A stretch of 64,000 nt of DNA from Bacteroidota bacterium (GTDB lineage Bacteria; Bacteroidota; Bacteroidia; Chitinophagales; Chitinophagaceae), in contig JAFDXL010000004.1 in assembly GCA_018267955.1 (NCBI GenBank), forward strand, positions 66,064 to 130,063. Reading direction: 5' to 3'. Made by a program: the position numbers and the translations under genes. Positions 51,154 to 59,704 of this stretch are shown here, in pieces; position 1 is the stretch's first letter; each line of letters starts with the position of its first letter. A model generated the notes under the pieces. That model did not search any database and had not been told where the DNA came from. It saw only the letters and a program-made list of their open reading frames with translations.

Positions 51154-52481
51154 ATCTTCTTGCCCTTCCACCTGCCCGACCTGAGATAGAAATAGCTTGT
51201 AATAAAAAGACAAGACCAGTACACAAACTCTGAGCCCCATGCCCATTGCAGTGGCATCGCATTCCGTTCTATTATTATGTAGCAATAAACTAGGTAGCTG
51301 CATACACAGGAAACCTCTATCAGCAGGTTGGTCAGTGTATTACCGGTACCCACCACACCGTTGAACATAACCGTAGACCATGTCATGATGAGCATCGCCA
51401 TTAATATGAGGTGCAAACTAGGTGTTGCCAGGCTTATCAGCCCTTTATCCTCTGTATAGACGCCCAGGAAATTTTCTGAAAATATCAGCAGCAGCCCGCA
51501 AATGATAATGGTGTAGAAAAAACTGAGCTTACCTATCTTCCAGATAAGCGGTATCACTTCCCTTTGTTTACCCTGCCCTATCACATTGCTGACCATCGTA
51601 TTGCAGCTGGAAGCAAAAGCCCATGTACCAATACCCATAATACCAAAGACGCTACGTAAGATCTGAGAAGCAGCCAGTTCCCGCTGGCCCAGGTGCTCTA
51701 CAAAAATGAAAAACACCTGCCAGCCGCCTATGCTGAAAAGAAATTGTACAATAAGCGGAGCCGAAACCTTCAGGCTGCGGCGCGATAATTCTCCATCGAA
51801 ATGGAAATAGGAAAAGACCGGGTATTTGCGATATTGCTGCTTAAAATAGAATATGCTGTACATCACCAGGCAATTGATAAATTCTGCTCCTACTGATGCC
51901 AGTGCAGCGCCAATAAGACCTAATTCAGGAAAACCGCCCTTACCAAAGATCAGCAGGTAATCGAGCACAATATTAGTTATGGTACCGGCGAGCGAACCAT
52001 ATATCAGATGCCTGGATTGCCCGGTAGATATATAAAATGAGTTTGCAAGTTGTGTGAGCATTAGAAATGGAAGCCCCCATACCCGCACATATAAATAGTC
52101 GATACTCAGATAAATATGCTCGCTGTTGTGAAGGCTGTAGCCAAAGATGAGCGGAGCCATCCAAAGCGATAACAACATCAGCACCAACGAGCTGAGCATG
52201 GCTAGCATCATCCCGTTGATAAATGTATTAGCCAGTTCGCGGTTATCGCCCTCTCCGGCCCTCCTGGCCATCTGTACCTGTATACCACTTGCCAGGCCAT
52301 AACCGATCATACTCAGCGTCATATAAAAAATACCTGTAATGCCATTTACCGCAAGTTCGCGCTCACCAACCCTGCCTAAGAAGGCAGTATTGGTCAGGAA
52401 ACTGACCTGCGGGATGAGCAAAGCCATAGAAATGGGCGCTGCCAGCCTTAGAATGTCTTTATTGCTTACAGATACTCTCAC
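51150..52481 (-). CDS. MATE-family multidrug/toxin efflux transporter
   Basis: The 443-residue inner-membrane protein has about twelve membrane segments in two six-helix halves. The first half opens 'LRLAAPISMALLIPQVSFLT' with 'NTAFLGRVGERELAVNGI' after it. The second half has 'SAPLIVQFLFSIGGWQVFFI' and 'VGTGNTLTNLLIEV'. This fits the MATE family (NorM/DinF-like), which exports cationic compounds in exchange for Na+ or H+. It belongs to a DinF-like branch common in Bacteroidota. Substrates are unknown. It is divergent from the DUF3822 gene; an imperfect hairpin lies between them. Confidence 0.9.
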   Translation of the reverse strand: MRVSVSNKDILRLAAPISMALLIPQVSFLTNTAFLGRVGERELAVNGITGIFYMTLSMIGYGLASGIQVQMARRAGEGDNRELANTFINGMMLAMLSSLVLMLLSLWMAPLIFGYSLHNSEHIYLSIDYLYVRVWGLPFLMLTQLANSFYISTGQSRHLIYGSLAGTITNIVLDYLLIFGKGGFPELGLIGAALASVGAEFINCLVMYSIFYFKQQYRKYPVFSYFHFDGELSRRSLKVSAPLIVQFLFSIGGWQVFFIFVEHLGQRELAASQILRSVFGIMGIGTWAFASSCNTMVSNVIGQGKQREVIPLIWKIGKLSFFYTIIICGLLLIFSENFLGVYTEDKGLISLATPSLHLILMAMLIMTWSTVMFNGVVGTGNTLTNLLIEVSCVCSYLVYCYIIIERNAMPLQWAWGSEFVYWSCLFITSYFYLRSGRWKGKKI

Positions 52482-52619
52482 AAAATAACAATCGAATACG
52501 TATGATTTTTTATAGCGCTATGAACGTACAATAGCACGTTTCAGAGCATTACACCGACCTTTGCATGCTGATGCGGTGGTGTAAGTGTCGCAAATTTATT
52601 CTATAATTGTGTGCTTTTT

Positions 52620-53462
52620 ATGTCTGACGTAGCAAATAGTAGTTTAACCCAACAGGTTTATAAGGTGCACAATGGTGAGGGCCTTATAGCCCAGGTGGCG
52701 CGTGTGATCTTTGTGCTTACCCCACGCAGCATATGTACCGCAGGATTTAGTGAACGTGGCGATCTGCTGATGATCAGCCATAATGATTACAAAAAAAGCC
52801 TGTCTCCCTGGATACTGGATTTCTTTGAACATGAGTTTATCAATGAAACATTGCTGAGCTCACCGCACAAGGTAGTTGCCGCATTTATTGCTACAGATAA
52901 AAGCATGCTGATACCTGAAGTGCTATTCAAAGAACAGGAAGCCAGCAACTGGCTGAAGCAACTTTACTTTGTGGAGCGTAATGAGATCATGTCGACCTAC
53001 CAGGTGAAGGATGACAAAGCTCAGTATGTATATTCCTGGCCGGCGGCTATTAAAAGCCTCATATTCCGCTATTTTACAAAAGCAAGGATATTACCCTTTG
53101 CATCTTACCAGTTTTACAAACCCTTCAAGTCTGAAAGCTCACTGCAATGCAGCATTACGGGAGATGAGGTATATGCAACACTGTATAAAAACCGTGCACT
53201 TCACTGGCACCAGGTATTTACATACCAGAATGCGGAGGATATTGCCTACCATATAAAAAACGTTTGCAATCAGTATAATATTAATGCTGATGAGCTAACG
53301 ATACAATGCACCACCAGTAACAGGAGTTTGTCCGGAACAGTTACAGAGCTGTCTCAATACTTTAACGACCTGAAAGATGGCAGCGGCAATGTACCATCAA
53401 ATGACCGTAGCTGGACGGGCACTATTTACCTGCTACAACAATTATATGCATGCGCATTGTAG
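52620..53462 (+). CDS. DUF3822 family protein
   Basis: The 280-residue form starts at the ATG at 52620; a GTG at 52611 would add three residues. The protein resembles DUF3822, which has an actin-like ASKHA appearance: N-terminal 'ICTAGFSERGDLLMISHNDY' and 'KVVAAFIATDKSMLIPEVLF', then the central 'VYSWPAAIKSLIF'. In Bacteroidota it is regularly followed by rsmD and coaD, as here. rsmD starts 13 bases before this gene ends, so the genes are translationally coupled. The function is unknown. Confidence 0.82.
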   Translation: MSDVANSSLTQQVYKVHNGEGLIAQVARVIFVLTPRSICTAGFSERGDLLMISHNDYKKSLSPWILDFFEHEFINETLLSSPHKVVAAFIATDKSMLIPEVLFKEQEASNWLKQLYFVERNEIMSTYQVKDDKAQYVYSWPAAIKSLIFRYFTKARILPFASYQFYKPFKSESSLQCSITGDEVYATLYKNRALHWHQVFTYQNAEDIAYHIKNVCNQYNINADELTIQCTTSNRSLSGTVTELSQYFNDLKDGSGNVPSNDRSWTGTIYLLQQLYACAL

Positions 53463-53995
53463 GTGGCATGTTTGGGGGGCGAAAATTTAACCCACCGGCA
53501 AATACACCCGCACGGCCTACCATGGACGTAGCCAAAGAAGGCTTATTCAACTCGCTGAACAACCTGCTGGATTTTGAAGGCATCAAGACCTGTGAACTGT
53601 TTGCAGGAACCGGAAGCATCAGTTATGAACTGGCATCACGGGGGGCAGCAGACCTGACCCTGGTAGAGCGCGATATGGGTAATATCAACTTCATCAAGAA
53701 GATGGCTAAGGACCTGGGGATACAAGATATACTGCACATCATAAAAGGTGATGTTTTCAAGTTTATGAAACAAAACACCGAGCAGTATGATTTTATTTTT
53801 GCAGACCCGCCCTACGGACTAGTCAATATGGACGAAGTGCCCTTACTTGTTTTTGAAAAAAACATGCTCGCTCCTGAAGGTATATTTGTGCTAGAACATA
53901 CATCGCGAAACGACTACCAAAAACATCCTAACTTCATGCGGATGAAAAACTACGGAACTACCGTATTTAGCATTTTCCAACATACCAGCAAATAG
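53450..53995 (+). CDS. rsmD: 16S rRNA (guanine(966)-N(2))-methyltransferase RsmD
   Basis: RsmD methylates G966 of 16S rRNA during small-subunit assembly. The 181-residue protein has 'MRIVGGMFGGRKFNPP' and 'ARPTMDVAKEGLFNSL', both family hallmarks. The SAM loop is 'CELFAGTGSISYELASRG' and the catalytic motif is DPPY in 'YDFIFADPPYGL'. The length is typical. It overlaps the DUF3822 gene by 13 bases and precedes coaD by five bases. Confidence 0.95.
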   Translation: MRIVGGMFGGRKFNPPANTPARPTMDVAKEGLFNSLNNLLDFEGIKTCELFAGTGSISYELASRGAADLTLVERDMGNINFIKKMAKDLGIQDILHIIKGDVFKFMKQNTEQYDFIFADPPYGLVNMDEVPLLVFEKNMLAPEGIFVLEHTSRNDYQKHPNFMRMKNYGTTVFSIFQHTSK

Positions 53996-54000
53996 ATGTT

Positions 54001-54459
54001 ATGCAACGTATCTGTTTATTCCCCGGCACATTTGACCCAGTAACCAAAGGGCATGTAGATGTGATACAACGTGCCGCGTCCCTGTTTGACAAACTGATCA
54101 TCGGCGTAGGTATCAATGCATCCAAGCAGCCTATGTTTACCGTAGAGCAGCGTTGCCAATGGATACATGATATTTTCAGAAACGATCCGCGAATAGAAGC
54201 TACCGGCTATACCGGCCTAACCATAGATTTTTGTAAAAAAGTGGGCGCTCAATATATACTCAGAGGTATACGCTATGTAAGTGACTTTGAATATGAGAAA
54301 GCCATCGCAGACATGAACAGGATGCTGGCGCCGGAAATAGAAACACTATTCCTAACCTGCTCTCCTGAATTCTCTACCATATCATCTACGCTGGTAAGAG
54401 ATGTGATCCGCAATGGTGGTAATGTGAAGTTGTTTGTTCCGGAGGAAGTGAAGTTTTAA
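54001..54459 (+). CDS. coaD: Phosphopantetheine adenylyltransferase
   Basis: CoaD makes dephospho-CoA from ATP and 4'-phosphopantetheine, the fourth step of coenzyme A synthesis. The 152-residue protein has 'CLFPGTFDPVTKGHVDVI', with the T/HxGH nucleotidyl-transferase motif (here KGH). It also has 'YILRGIRYVSDFEYE' and the closing 'CSPEFSTISSTLVRDV' with its ISST loop. The length is normal. It is the last gene of the DUF3822-rsmD-coaD unit and overlaps the convergent YkvA gene by four bases. Confidence 0.96.
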   Translation: MQRICLFPGTFDPVTKGHVDVIQRAASLFDKLIIGVGINASKQPMFTVEQRCQWIHDIFRNDPRIEATGYTGLTIDFCKKVGAQYILRGIRYVSDFEYEKAIADMNRMLAPEIETLFLTCSPEFSTISSTLVRDVIRNGGNVKLFVPEEVKF

Positions 54460-54773
54460 AACCCTTTCCGCTCCATCACCTTTGCCCGCACATAGCGGCT
54501 GGTTTCTTTTTGTAATAATTTGATCAAAAAGAATGCTACCGCACCGTCATCTATCCAGCCTATAAAGGGTATCCAGTCAAAATCGAAGGGAAGAACAATA
54601 TATAGCACACCTAAAACCAATAGAAGGCTCGTGCCGAATGATAATTTATAATGCCCACGCCATATATCTTTTATCATACACCACATTGACTTGCGATTGC
54701 GTATTAGTTGAAAGCCTGTGTGAATATGTTTAACCCTGCCCGCCTGTGTAACTTTCTGTATCATCCGCCTCAT
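54456..54773 (-). CDS. YkvA family (DUF1232) membrane protein
   Basis: The 105-residue protein has the DUF1232 core 'SLLLVLGVLYIVLPFDFDWI' followed by 'PFIGWIDDGAVAFFLI'. The family signature is YxxxPxDxxPxxGxxDD, here LPFDFDWIPFIGWIDD. It probably has two membrane segments. Function unknown across the family. It has a TAATTTTG box just upstream and converges on coaD with a four-base overlap. Confidence 0.88.
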   Translation of the reverse strand: MRRMIQKVTQAGRVKHIHTGFQLIRNRKSMWCMIKDIWRGHYKLSFGTSLLLVLGVLYIVLPFDFDWIPFIGWIDDGAVAFFLIKLLQKETSRYVRAKVMERKGF

Positions 54774-54780
54774 TTTGATA

Positions 54781-54788
54781 CAAAATTA
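54781..54788 (-). promoter_or_regulatory. -7 box (TAATTTTG) for the YkvA-like gene
   Basis: The minus strand reads TAATTTTG, matching TAnnTTTG, ending seven bases before the ATG at 54773. Confidence 0.5.
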
Positions 54789-54850
54789 CCGTGCCTAATG
54801 TTGGCGGATTGTTAAGGTGTGGCGCAGTACTCTTAATGTTTTACTAAGAC

Positions 54851-55585
54851 TTATAGCAACTTATAACGATTGAGCATATTGTAAACCTCATCCTTATACG
54901 TGCTGCCAATTGCTATTTCCTGCTTGCGGATGCGGATGAGGTTACCGTCGATCTCTTCGATATACTCGAGGTTGACAATGAACGACTTGTGTACCCTGAT
55001 GAAGTTGGAATATTTACTGAGCGAGTCTTCAAAGTTTTTCATGGTGCTATGGATAACGATTTTGCCCTGTTCCGTCCACAGGCGGATATAATCTTTTAAT
55101 CCTTCGGCAAACCAAAGCTGTTTCAAATCTATTTTGATCAACTTCCCTTCTGCCTTGATAAACATCAGGTTGTCGGATTCTACAGGTTCATTGCTTTTTT
55201 CGGGCACTGCATTATTACCGCCAATGAGGTCGATTGCCTTATTGATACCTTTTAAAAAGCGCTCGAAGGAAATAGGTTTTAGCAAATAATCTACGGCATT
55301 GTGATCGTAGCTTTCCAGCGCATATTCTGAATAGGCAGTTGTAAAAATAACATGCGGAGGATCCTTTAAAGTATTAAGAAAGCTAATGCCGGTTATCTCC
55401 GGCATGTTGATGTCGAGCAAAAGCAAATCAACTTTTTGTTTGTTCAATACCTGGAAAGCCTCCAGTGCATTCTTACAACTTCCTATCAGCTCTAGTCCGG
55501 GAATTCTTGTAATATATGTTTCAAGGATGTCGCGGGCTATCGGTTCGTCATCCACTATTAAAACGCGTATACTTCCTGTGTTCAT
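54851..55585 (-). CDS. LytTR-type response regulator
   Basis: The 244-residue protein has an N-terminal receiver domain (about 5-125) with the acidic pair 'LIVDDEP' (Asp12, Asp13), phosphoacceptor Asp58 in 'LLLLDINMPE', Thr in 'VIFTTAYSEYA' and Lys in 'YLLKPISFERF'. The C-terminal LytTR DNA-binding domain spans about 145-244 ('FIRVHKSFIVNLEYIEEIDG'). The start codon abuts the stop codon of the sensor kinase gene, so they form one unit. Its targets are unknown; the nearest candidate is the serine hydrolase gene, divergent from the kinase. Confidence 0.93.
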   Translation of the reverse strand: MNTGSIRVLIVDDEPIARDILETYITRIPGLELIGSCKNALEAFQVLNKQKVDLLLLDINMPEITGISFLNTLKDPPHVIFTTAYSEYALESYDHNAVDYLLKPISFERFLKGINKAIDLIGGNNAVPEKSNEPVESDNLMFIKAEGKLIKIDLKQLWFAEGLKDYIRLWTEQGKIVIHSTMKNFEDSLSKYSNFIRVHKSFIVNLEYIEEIDGNLIRIRKQEIAIGSTYKDEVYNMLNRYKLL

Positions 55586-56698
55586 TTACAAGTCAATTTT
55601 TACTTCTATTGAATAATCCTGGTCATCCTTGCGCTGCTCTATTTTATACTTTTTCGGATATAGCAAATCTAACCGCTTAGTTAAGTTGGCCAGCCCAATA
55701 CCGCCCTCTCTTTTACTGCCATTTATTTGCACAGCGCCTTTATAATTATTGGTGCTTGATATAGTGAGTTTATTATCTGCTATTGCAAACTTAAAATCTC
55801 CGCGCATATCGTTGGTAATGATACGCGTACCATGTTTAAAGAGATTTTCCAGTACAGGCATCCATAGCAATGGAGGAATGGAATAATCAGATCTATCCGC
55901 GCTCACACTAAAATGCAAGCCTTTGGAGTCCGTAATACGCAGCAATTCCAATTCGATATAAGCCTGCATGATCTCTTTTTCCTTTTCGAAAGAAACCATA
56001 GGGGTGTTGGATTCGTAGAGTAAATAACGGAGGATAGAAGATAATTTTAAAATAGCGCCGGGTGCATTTTCTGAGTGTTTCAATGCAAGGCCGTAGAGAT
56101 TATTGAGGGTATTGAACAGGAAGTGGGGGTTTATCTGGTTCTTTAAAAAATTCAATTCGGCTTCTACCTGTTTTTTTTCTGCTTGCTCTGCAGCGCGTCG
56201 CTGCCTGGCGTAGTCCTGCATATACCAGGCCATGGTAAATATAAACAGCCAGGATGCGTTTCCGAAAGTATAGGTTTGCATATCGGTAAGCAAATCTTCG
56301 AAGGCCCACCCTTTGGTAACAGGCGATGTTACGAACCCAGCTTGCTGCACATGATCTACATCGAAATGCATACCAGCTATTTTAACCCCGATTGTATAAG
56401 CAAGCGAAATGACAAATACAAGTAGGGAAACATAAAGCGTATATCTGCCATACCGACGCGCATGAAGATACCTGGGACATAACCATAGATTATTGACATA
56501 CACCAATGTCATCTGCAATAAAAAGCCTGTAATAATGAACCAATAGTACCAGGGCGAATAGATAATGCCGTGATGGTAACGATGCTCATTATTGTAGTTC
56601 ATATCAAAAACCACGTACCCAAGAAACAACCACAAATAGATGTTTTTAGCCAACCGGCCGGTGAGAGCCTTGTATATTTTATTGAGCGTGGTCTTCAT
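55586..56698 (-). CDS. LytS/YehU-type sensor histidine kinase
   Basis: The 370-residue form starts MKTTLNKIYKAL; the longer frame needs a TTG. About four membrane segments lie in residues 20-160, then a coiled-coil linker ('AAEQAEKKQVEAELNFLKNQ'). The His_kinase domain has the phosphoacceptor His192 in 'INPHFLFNTLNNLYG', followed by an ATPase region with 'MPVLENLFKHG' and 'GGIGLANLTKRL'. No separate sensory domain is visible. It is partnered with the LytTR regulator directly downstream. Confidence 0.92.
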   Translation of the reverse strand: MKTTLNKIYKALTGRLAKNIYLWLFLGYVVFDMNYNNEHRYHHGIIYSPWYYWFIITGFLLQMTLVYVNNLWLCPRYLHARRYGRYTLYVSLLVFVISLAYTIGVKIAGMHFDVDHVQQAGFVTSPVTKGWAFEDLLTDMQTYTFGNASWLFIFTMAWYMQDYARQRRAAEQAEKKQVEAELNFLKNQINPHFLFNTLNNLYGLALKHSENAPGAILKLSSILRYLLYESNTPMVSFEKEKEIMQAYIELELLRITDSKGLHFSVSADRSDYSIPPLLWMPVLENLFKHGTRIITNDMRGDFKFAIADNKLTISSTNNYKGAVQINGSKREGGIGLANLTKRLDLLYPKKYKIEQRKDDQDYSIEVKIDL

Positions 56699-56887
56699 TC
56701 CATGCGAAGAAAGCAACAAAATAATCCGAATTAAAGAAAAATAGACGTAGGGCTCTTATTTATCGACCAAAATGAGGAAAGAGTATCTGTCGAAAAAAAC
56801 AAATGGTTAGTCTAATAGACAAAAAAACCAAGTGCCGGTGATGTTCCTTTGCCATAACAAATGTTCACCCCATAAAAAACTATATCA

Positions 56888-58264
56888 ATGAAAAAACTTG
56901 TATTAGCTACCGGCCTTCTATTCTTAACCATATACAGCGCACAGGCACAAATAGCATCTGCTTATGCCGGACGGCTGCAAAATGTATTAGACAGTGTTGG
57001 CAAACGCTTTCACATTAAAGGACTTTCCGCGGCTGTGTATCGCCCCGGTGAGGGTATGTGGCTGGGAGCATACGGCGAATCTTATAGTGGTGTTCCTATT
57101 ACTACCGACATGTATTTTCCTATAGGCAGCAATACCAAAACCTACACCTCTTGCATTATGCTGAAATTGCAGGAAGCAGGCACGCTGAGCCTTGATGATA
57201 CAATAGGCAAATGGTTGCAAAACATACCCAACGTGAGCGGGCAGATAACCATACGCCAGATGCTGAACCATACCAGCGGATTATTTAGCTATACCAATGA
57301 TCCCGGCTTTTTCACAGCATTAAACAATGACTATACTAAAGTGTGGCAACCTGAGGATATGCTGCAATTTATCGGCGCACCTGACTTTGCTCCCGGAAGC
57401 AGTTGGGAATATTCGAACACCAACTATTTACTGGCAGGGCTGATCATTAAAAAAATATTCAATGAGCCATATGAGGTAACCGTGCGTAGAATGATATTAG
57501 ATCCGCAAGGTTTTACAAATACAATTGTTTATCCTGCCGAAAAAAGAGGCACCATACCACATGGCTGGTCTGTAATTACTAACAATGGCCCGTTGGAAGA
57601 TATGATGGTGTCTGCAAACTATGATAACACTGCTTTTCTTAGTATGGCAACTTCTGCAGGCGCCATAGTAGCTACGGCTGAAGATGTGGCAAAATTCTGG
57701 GTTGCATTAATGAACGGAAAGATCATTAATAATAACTCTCTTGGAGAGATGAAGCAATTTGTTTCCATTAATGCAAATAATGGCTATGGGCTAGGCTTGT
57801 TCCGCACGAGGCCAGTTAACGGACACGTTGTATATGGCCATGGTGGTACCTGCTTTGGCTACCTGAATGAAAATATGGTGGATTCAGCAAACGGCATTAC
57901 CATTGCCGTACTGACCAACCAGGATAGCGTTGACAATGACCAGATCTTTAACTGGGTAGTTACCGCACTGCACAAAAACACACTGCAAATGGCACCTCTA
58001 TCTATTGCAGGCAACGTAAATGAAGACGACATAAAAATATATCCTAACCCGGCTAGTAATTATGTAGATGTAAACCTGGGAACTGCCAACAATGCAAAAT
58101 TTGAACTAATAGATATGACCGGAAGAAACATTGTCAACACTACAGTTGATGGAAATTATGTGCGTGTTTCACTATCTGATATTACACCGGGATTATACCT
58201 TGCAAGGCTCAGCAATACCGAAAAAGGAATATTTAAAACAGCAAAATTGCAGGTGATACACTAG
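56888..58264 (+). CDS. Exported class C beta-lactamase-fold serine hydrolase with T9SS sorting domain
   Basis: The 458-residue protein has a signal peptide (ending AQAQ). A beta-lactamase/transpeptidase-like domain (about 25-370) carries the complete catalytic set: SNTK (Ser81-Lys84), YSN (Tyr175-Asn177) and HGG (His318-Gly320). A type A sorting domain (about 385-458, 'IKIYPNPASNYVDV' to KLQVIH) follows. Family members are esterases, D-aminopeptidases or peptidoglycan hydrolases. The sorting domain sends it through T9SS to the surface, so substrates are probably outside the cell. It is not necessarily an antibiotic-resistance enzyme. It is divergent from the LytS kinase gene. Confidence 0.9.
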   Translation: MKKLVLATGLLFLTIYSAQAQIASAYAGRLQNVLDSVGKRFHIKGLSAAVYRPGEGMWLGAYGESYSGVPITTDMYFPIGSNTKTYTSCIMLKLQEAGTLSLDDTIGKWLQNIPNVSGQITIRQMLNHTSGLFSYTNDPGFFTALNNDYTKVWQPEDMLQFIGAPDFAPGSSWEYSNTNYLLAGLIIKKIFNEPYEVTVRRMILDPQGFTNTIVYPAEKRGTIPHGWSVITNNGPLEDMMVSANYDNTAFLSMATSAGAIVATAEDVAKFWVALMNGKIINNNSLGEMKQFVSINANNGYGLGLFRTRPVNGHVVYGHGGTCFGYLNENMVDSANGITIAVLTNQDSVDNDQIFNWVVTALHKNTLQMAPLSIAGNVNEDDIKIYPNPASNYVDVNLGTANNAKFELIDMTGRNIVNTTVDGNYVRVSLSDITPGLYLARLSNTEKGIFKTAKLQVIH

Positions 58265-58281
58265 TTATGTTGGATACTAAT

Positions 58282-58308
58282 AAAAAAGGAGGCGATGCCT
58301 CCTTTTTT
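58282..58308. terminator. Shared terminator between serine hydrolase and Nudix genes
   Basis: A perfect 12-bp stem (AAAAAAGGAGGC/GCCTCCTTTTTT) with a GAT loop lies between convergent genes and can serve both. Confidence 0.9.
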
Positions 58309-58309
58309 A

Positions 58310-58942
58310 TTACCATTTATATCCTACCGCGTGTAAGACCTCCCGAATGGCTTCGTAAGATTTATATACAACATCCGGCATTTCTTTTTCTGCTATCCAA
58401 CGCGCTTCGAGGATATTCTCTTCCTGCTGCGGTACCAATTTATCTTTCACAGATCCTTTCATTTTGTACCACGATGTGCACTTTAGCAAATTGGCGCCTC
58501 CCTGTGCGTACACATGATATGTATCGCAAATTTTTCCAGTCAAAGACAAAGTCTTCAAACCCGTTTCTTCTTCTACTTCACGGAGGGCACAGGTGGCAAT
58601 ATCTTCCCCATCATCGCGCTTGCCTTTAGGTAAGTCCCATTTACCCCTTCTATAGATCATCAATACGCCACCATCTTCGTTTACAACAACTCCGCCACCG
58701 GCATCTATAGGTGTATATAGTTCGTATAAAACTTCCTGGAGCGAACCTGCTGATACATCTTCTATGATAGCGCCCAGGCCGGTGATCTTTTCCAGGTGCT
58801 GAATAGCAAGACGAAAATTGCGGGTAAATGCCCCGGTAAATAACATATAACCGGCAGCAATTGTATGCGTAGCGATATATGCTTTTGCATCCGTTGTAAG
58901 GATCAGGGGCTTATTATTAATGTATATTTTTTGTATGAACAT
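58310..58942 (-). CDS. Nudix hydrolase
   Basis: The 210-residue protein has the full Nudix box, beginning 'GKRDDGEDIATCALREVEEE' and ending TGL, which fits Gx5Ex7REUxEExGU and binds the catalytic metal. An N-terminal region of about 65 residues ('MFIQKIYINNKPLILTTDAK') precedes the Nudix fold and is not recognised. The family cleaves nucleoside diphosphates linked to another group; the substrate is unknown. It is divergent from pyrE, with about 50 bases between the starts. Confidence 0.88.
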   Translation of the reverse strand: MFIQKIYINNKPLILTTDAKAYIATHTIAAGYMLFTGAFTRNFRLAIQHLEKITGLGAIIEDVSAGSLQEVLYELYTPIDAGGGVVVNEDGGVLMIYRRGKWDLPKGKRDDGEDIATCALREVEEETGLKTLSLTGKICDTYHVYAQGGANLLKCTSWYKMKGSVKDKLVPQQEENILEARWIAEKEMPDVVYKSYEAIREVLHAVGYKW

Positions 58943-58954
58943 GTATAGTCAAAG

Positions 58955-58985
58955 TTTGTAAACTTGCCTATTTGACGTAGGTTTG
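58955..58985 (+). promoter_or_regulatory. pyrE promoter, TTTG-N19-TAGGTTTG
   Basis: TTTG at 58955-58958 and TAGGTTTG at 58978-58985 are 19 bases apart, a full Bacteroidota consensus. The box ends seven bases before the pyrE ATG. Confidence 0.72.
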
Positions 58986-58992
58986 AGCGGTT

Positions 58993-59622
58993 ATGAGCAC
59001 ACAAAAACATTTCGCCGAAAAGCTGTTGCAAATTAAAGCATTGCAAATAAACCTGCAAAAGCCTTATGTATGGGCATCAGGTTGGAATTCACCCGTTTAT
59101 TGCGACAATCGCAAGGTACTTTCCTACCCTCATGTACGCGATTTTGTGAAAAGCGAGCTGGCGAATATGGTGTTAGAGCATTTTCCGGATGCAGAAGTGA
59201 TAGCAGGCGTGGCTACAGCAGGTATTGCACATGGTGTAATGGCTGCAGACTTATTAAAGCTGCCTTTCATATATGTTCGCAGCAAGCCCAAAGAACACGG
59301 GATGGGTAACCAGATAGAAGGCGTAATGGAACCGGGCAAAAAAGTGGTGGTGATCGAAGACCTGGTATCTACAGGAAAAAGCAGCCTGCAAGTGGTAGAT
59401 GTATTGCGTGAACAAGGTGCGGAAGTAATTGGCATGTGCGGACTGTTTACCTATGGTTTTAACGCGGCATCCGAAGCGTTTGAAAAAGCAATGCTGCCTT
59501 TGTACACCATAAGCAATTACCAGGCCCTGATGGAAGTTGCCGAAGAGCAAAAACTCATAGCCCCAGAGCAAAAAGCTAGCCTGGAACAATGGAGGGTTGA
59601 TCCTGCCAATTGGGGGAAGTAG
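58993..59622 (+). CDS. pyrE: Orotate phosphoribosyltransferase
   Basis: PyrE joins orotate and PRPP to give orotidine-5'-phosphate in pyrimidine synthesis. The 209-residue protein has 'YVWASGWNSPVYCDNRKVLS', the orotate/PRPP-site region, and 'EVIAGVATAGIAHGVMAA'. The PRPP loop is 'VVVIEDLVSTGKSSLQ'. The length is typical. The promoter lies directly upstream. It is followed after about 80 bases by the UbiA-family gene and may be cotranscribed with it. Confidence 0.95.
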   Translation: MSTQKHFAEKLLQIKALQINLQKPYVWASGWNSPVYCDNRKVLSYPHVRDFVKSELANMVLEHFPDAEVIAGVATAGIAHGVMAADLLKLPFIYVRSKPKEHGMGNQIEGVMEPGKKVVVIEDLVSTGKSSLQVVDVLREQGAEVIGMCGLFTYGFNAASEAFEKAMLPLYTISNYQALMEVAEEQKLIAPEQKASLEQWRVDPANWGK

Positions 59623-59704
59623 TTGATGAGTTGAATAGTTGATTGGTTACTATATTATTGCAACAGTAAATCAACTCTCCGGCATACCAACAAATCAATA
59701 AATC

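Noticed and set aside
56888-58264. Antibiotic-resistance beta-lactamase
   Set aside because: The fold and motifs are those of the broad serine hydrolase family (esterases and peptidases), and the T9SS sorting domain does not suggest a periplasmic lactamase.
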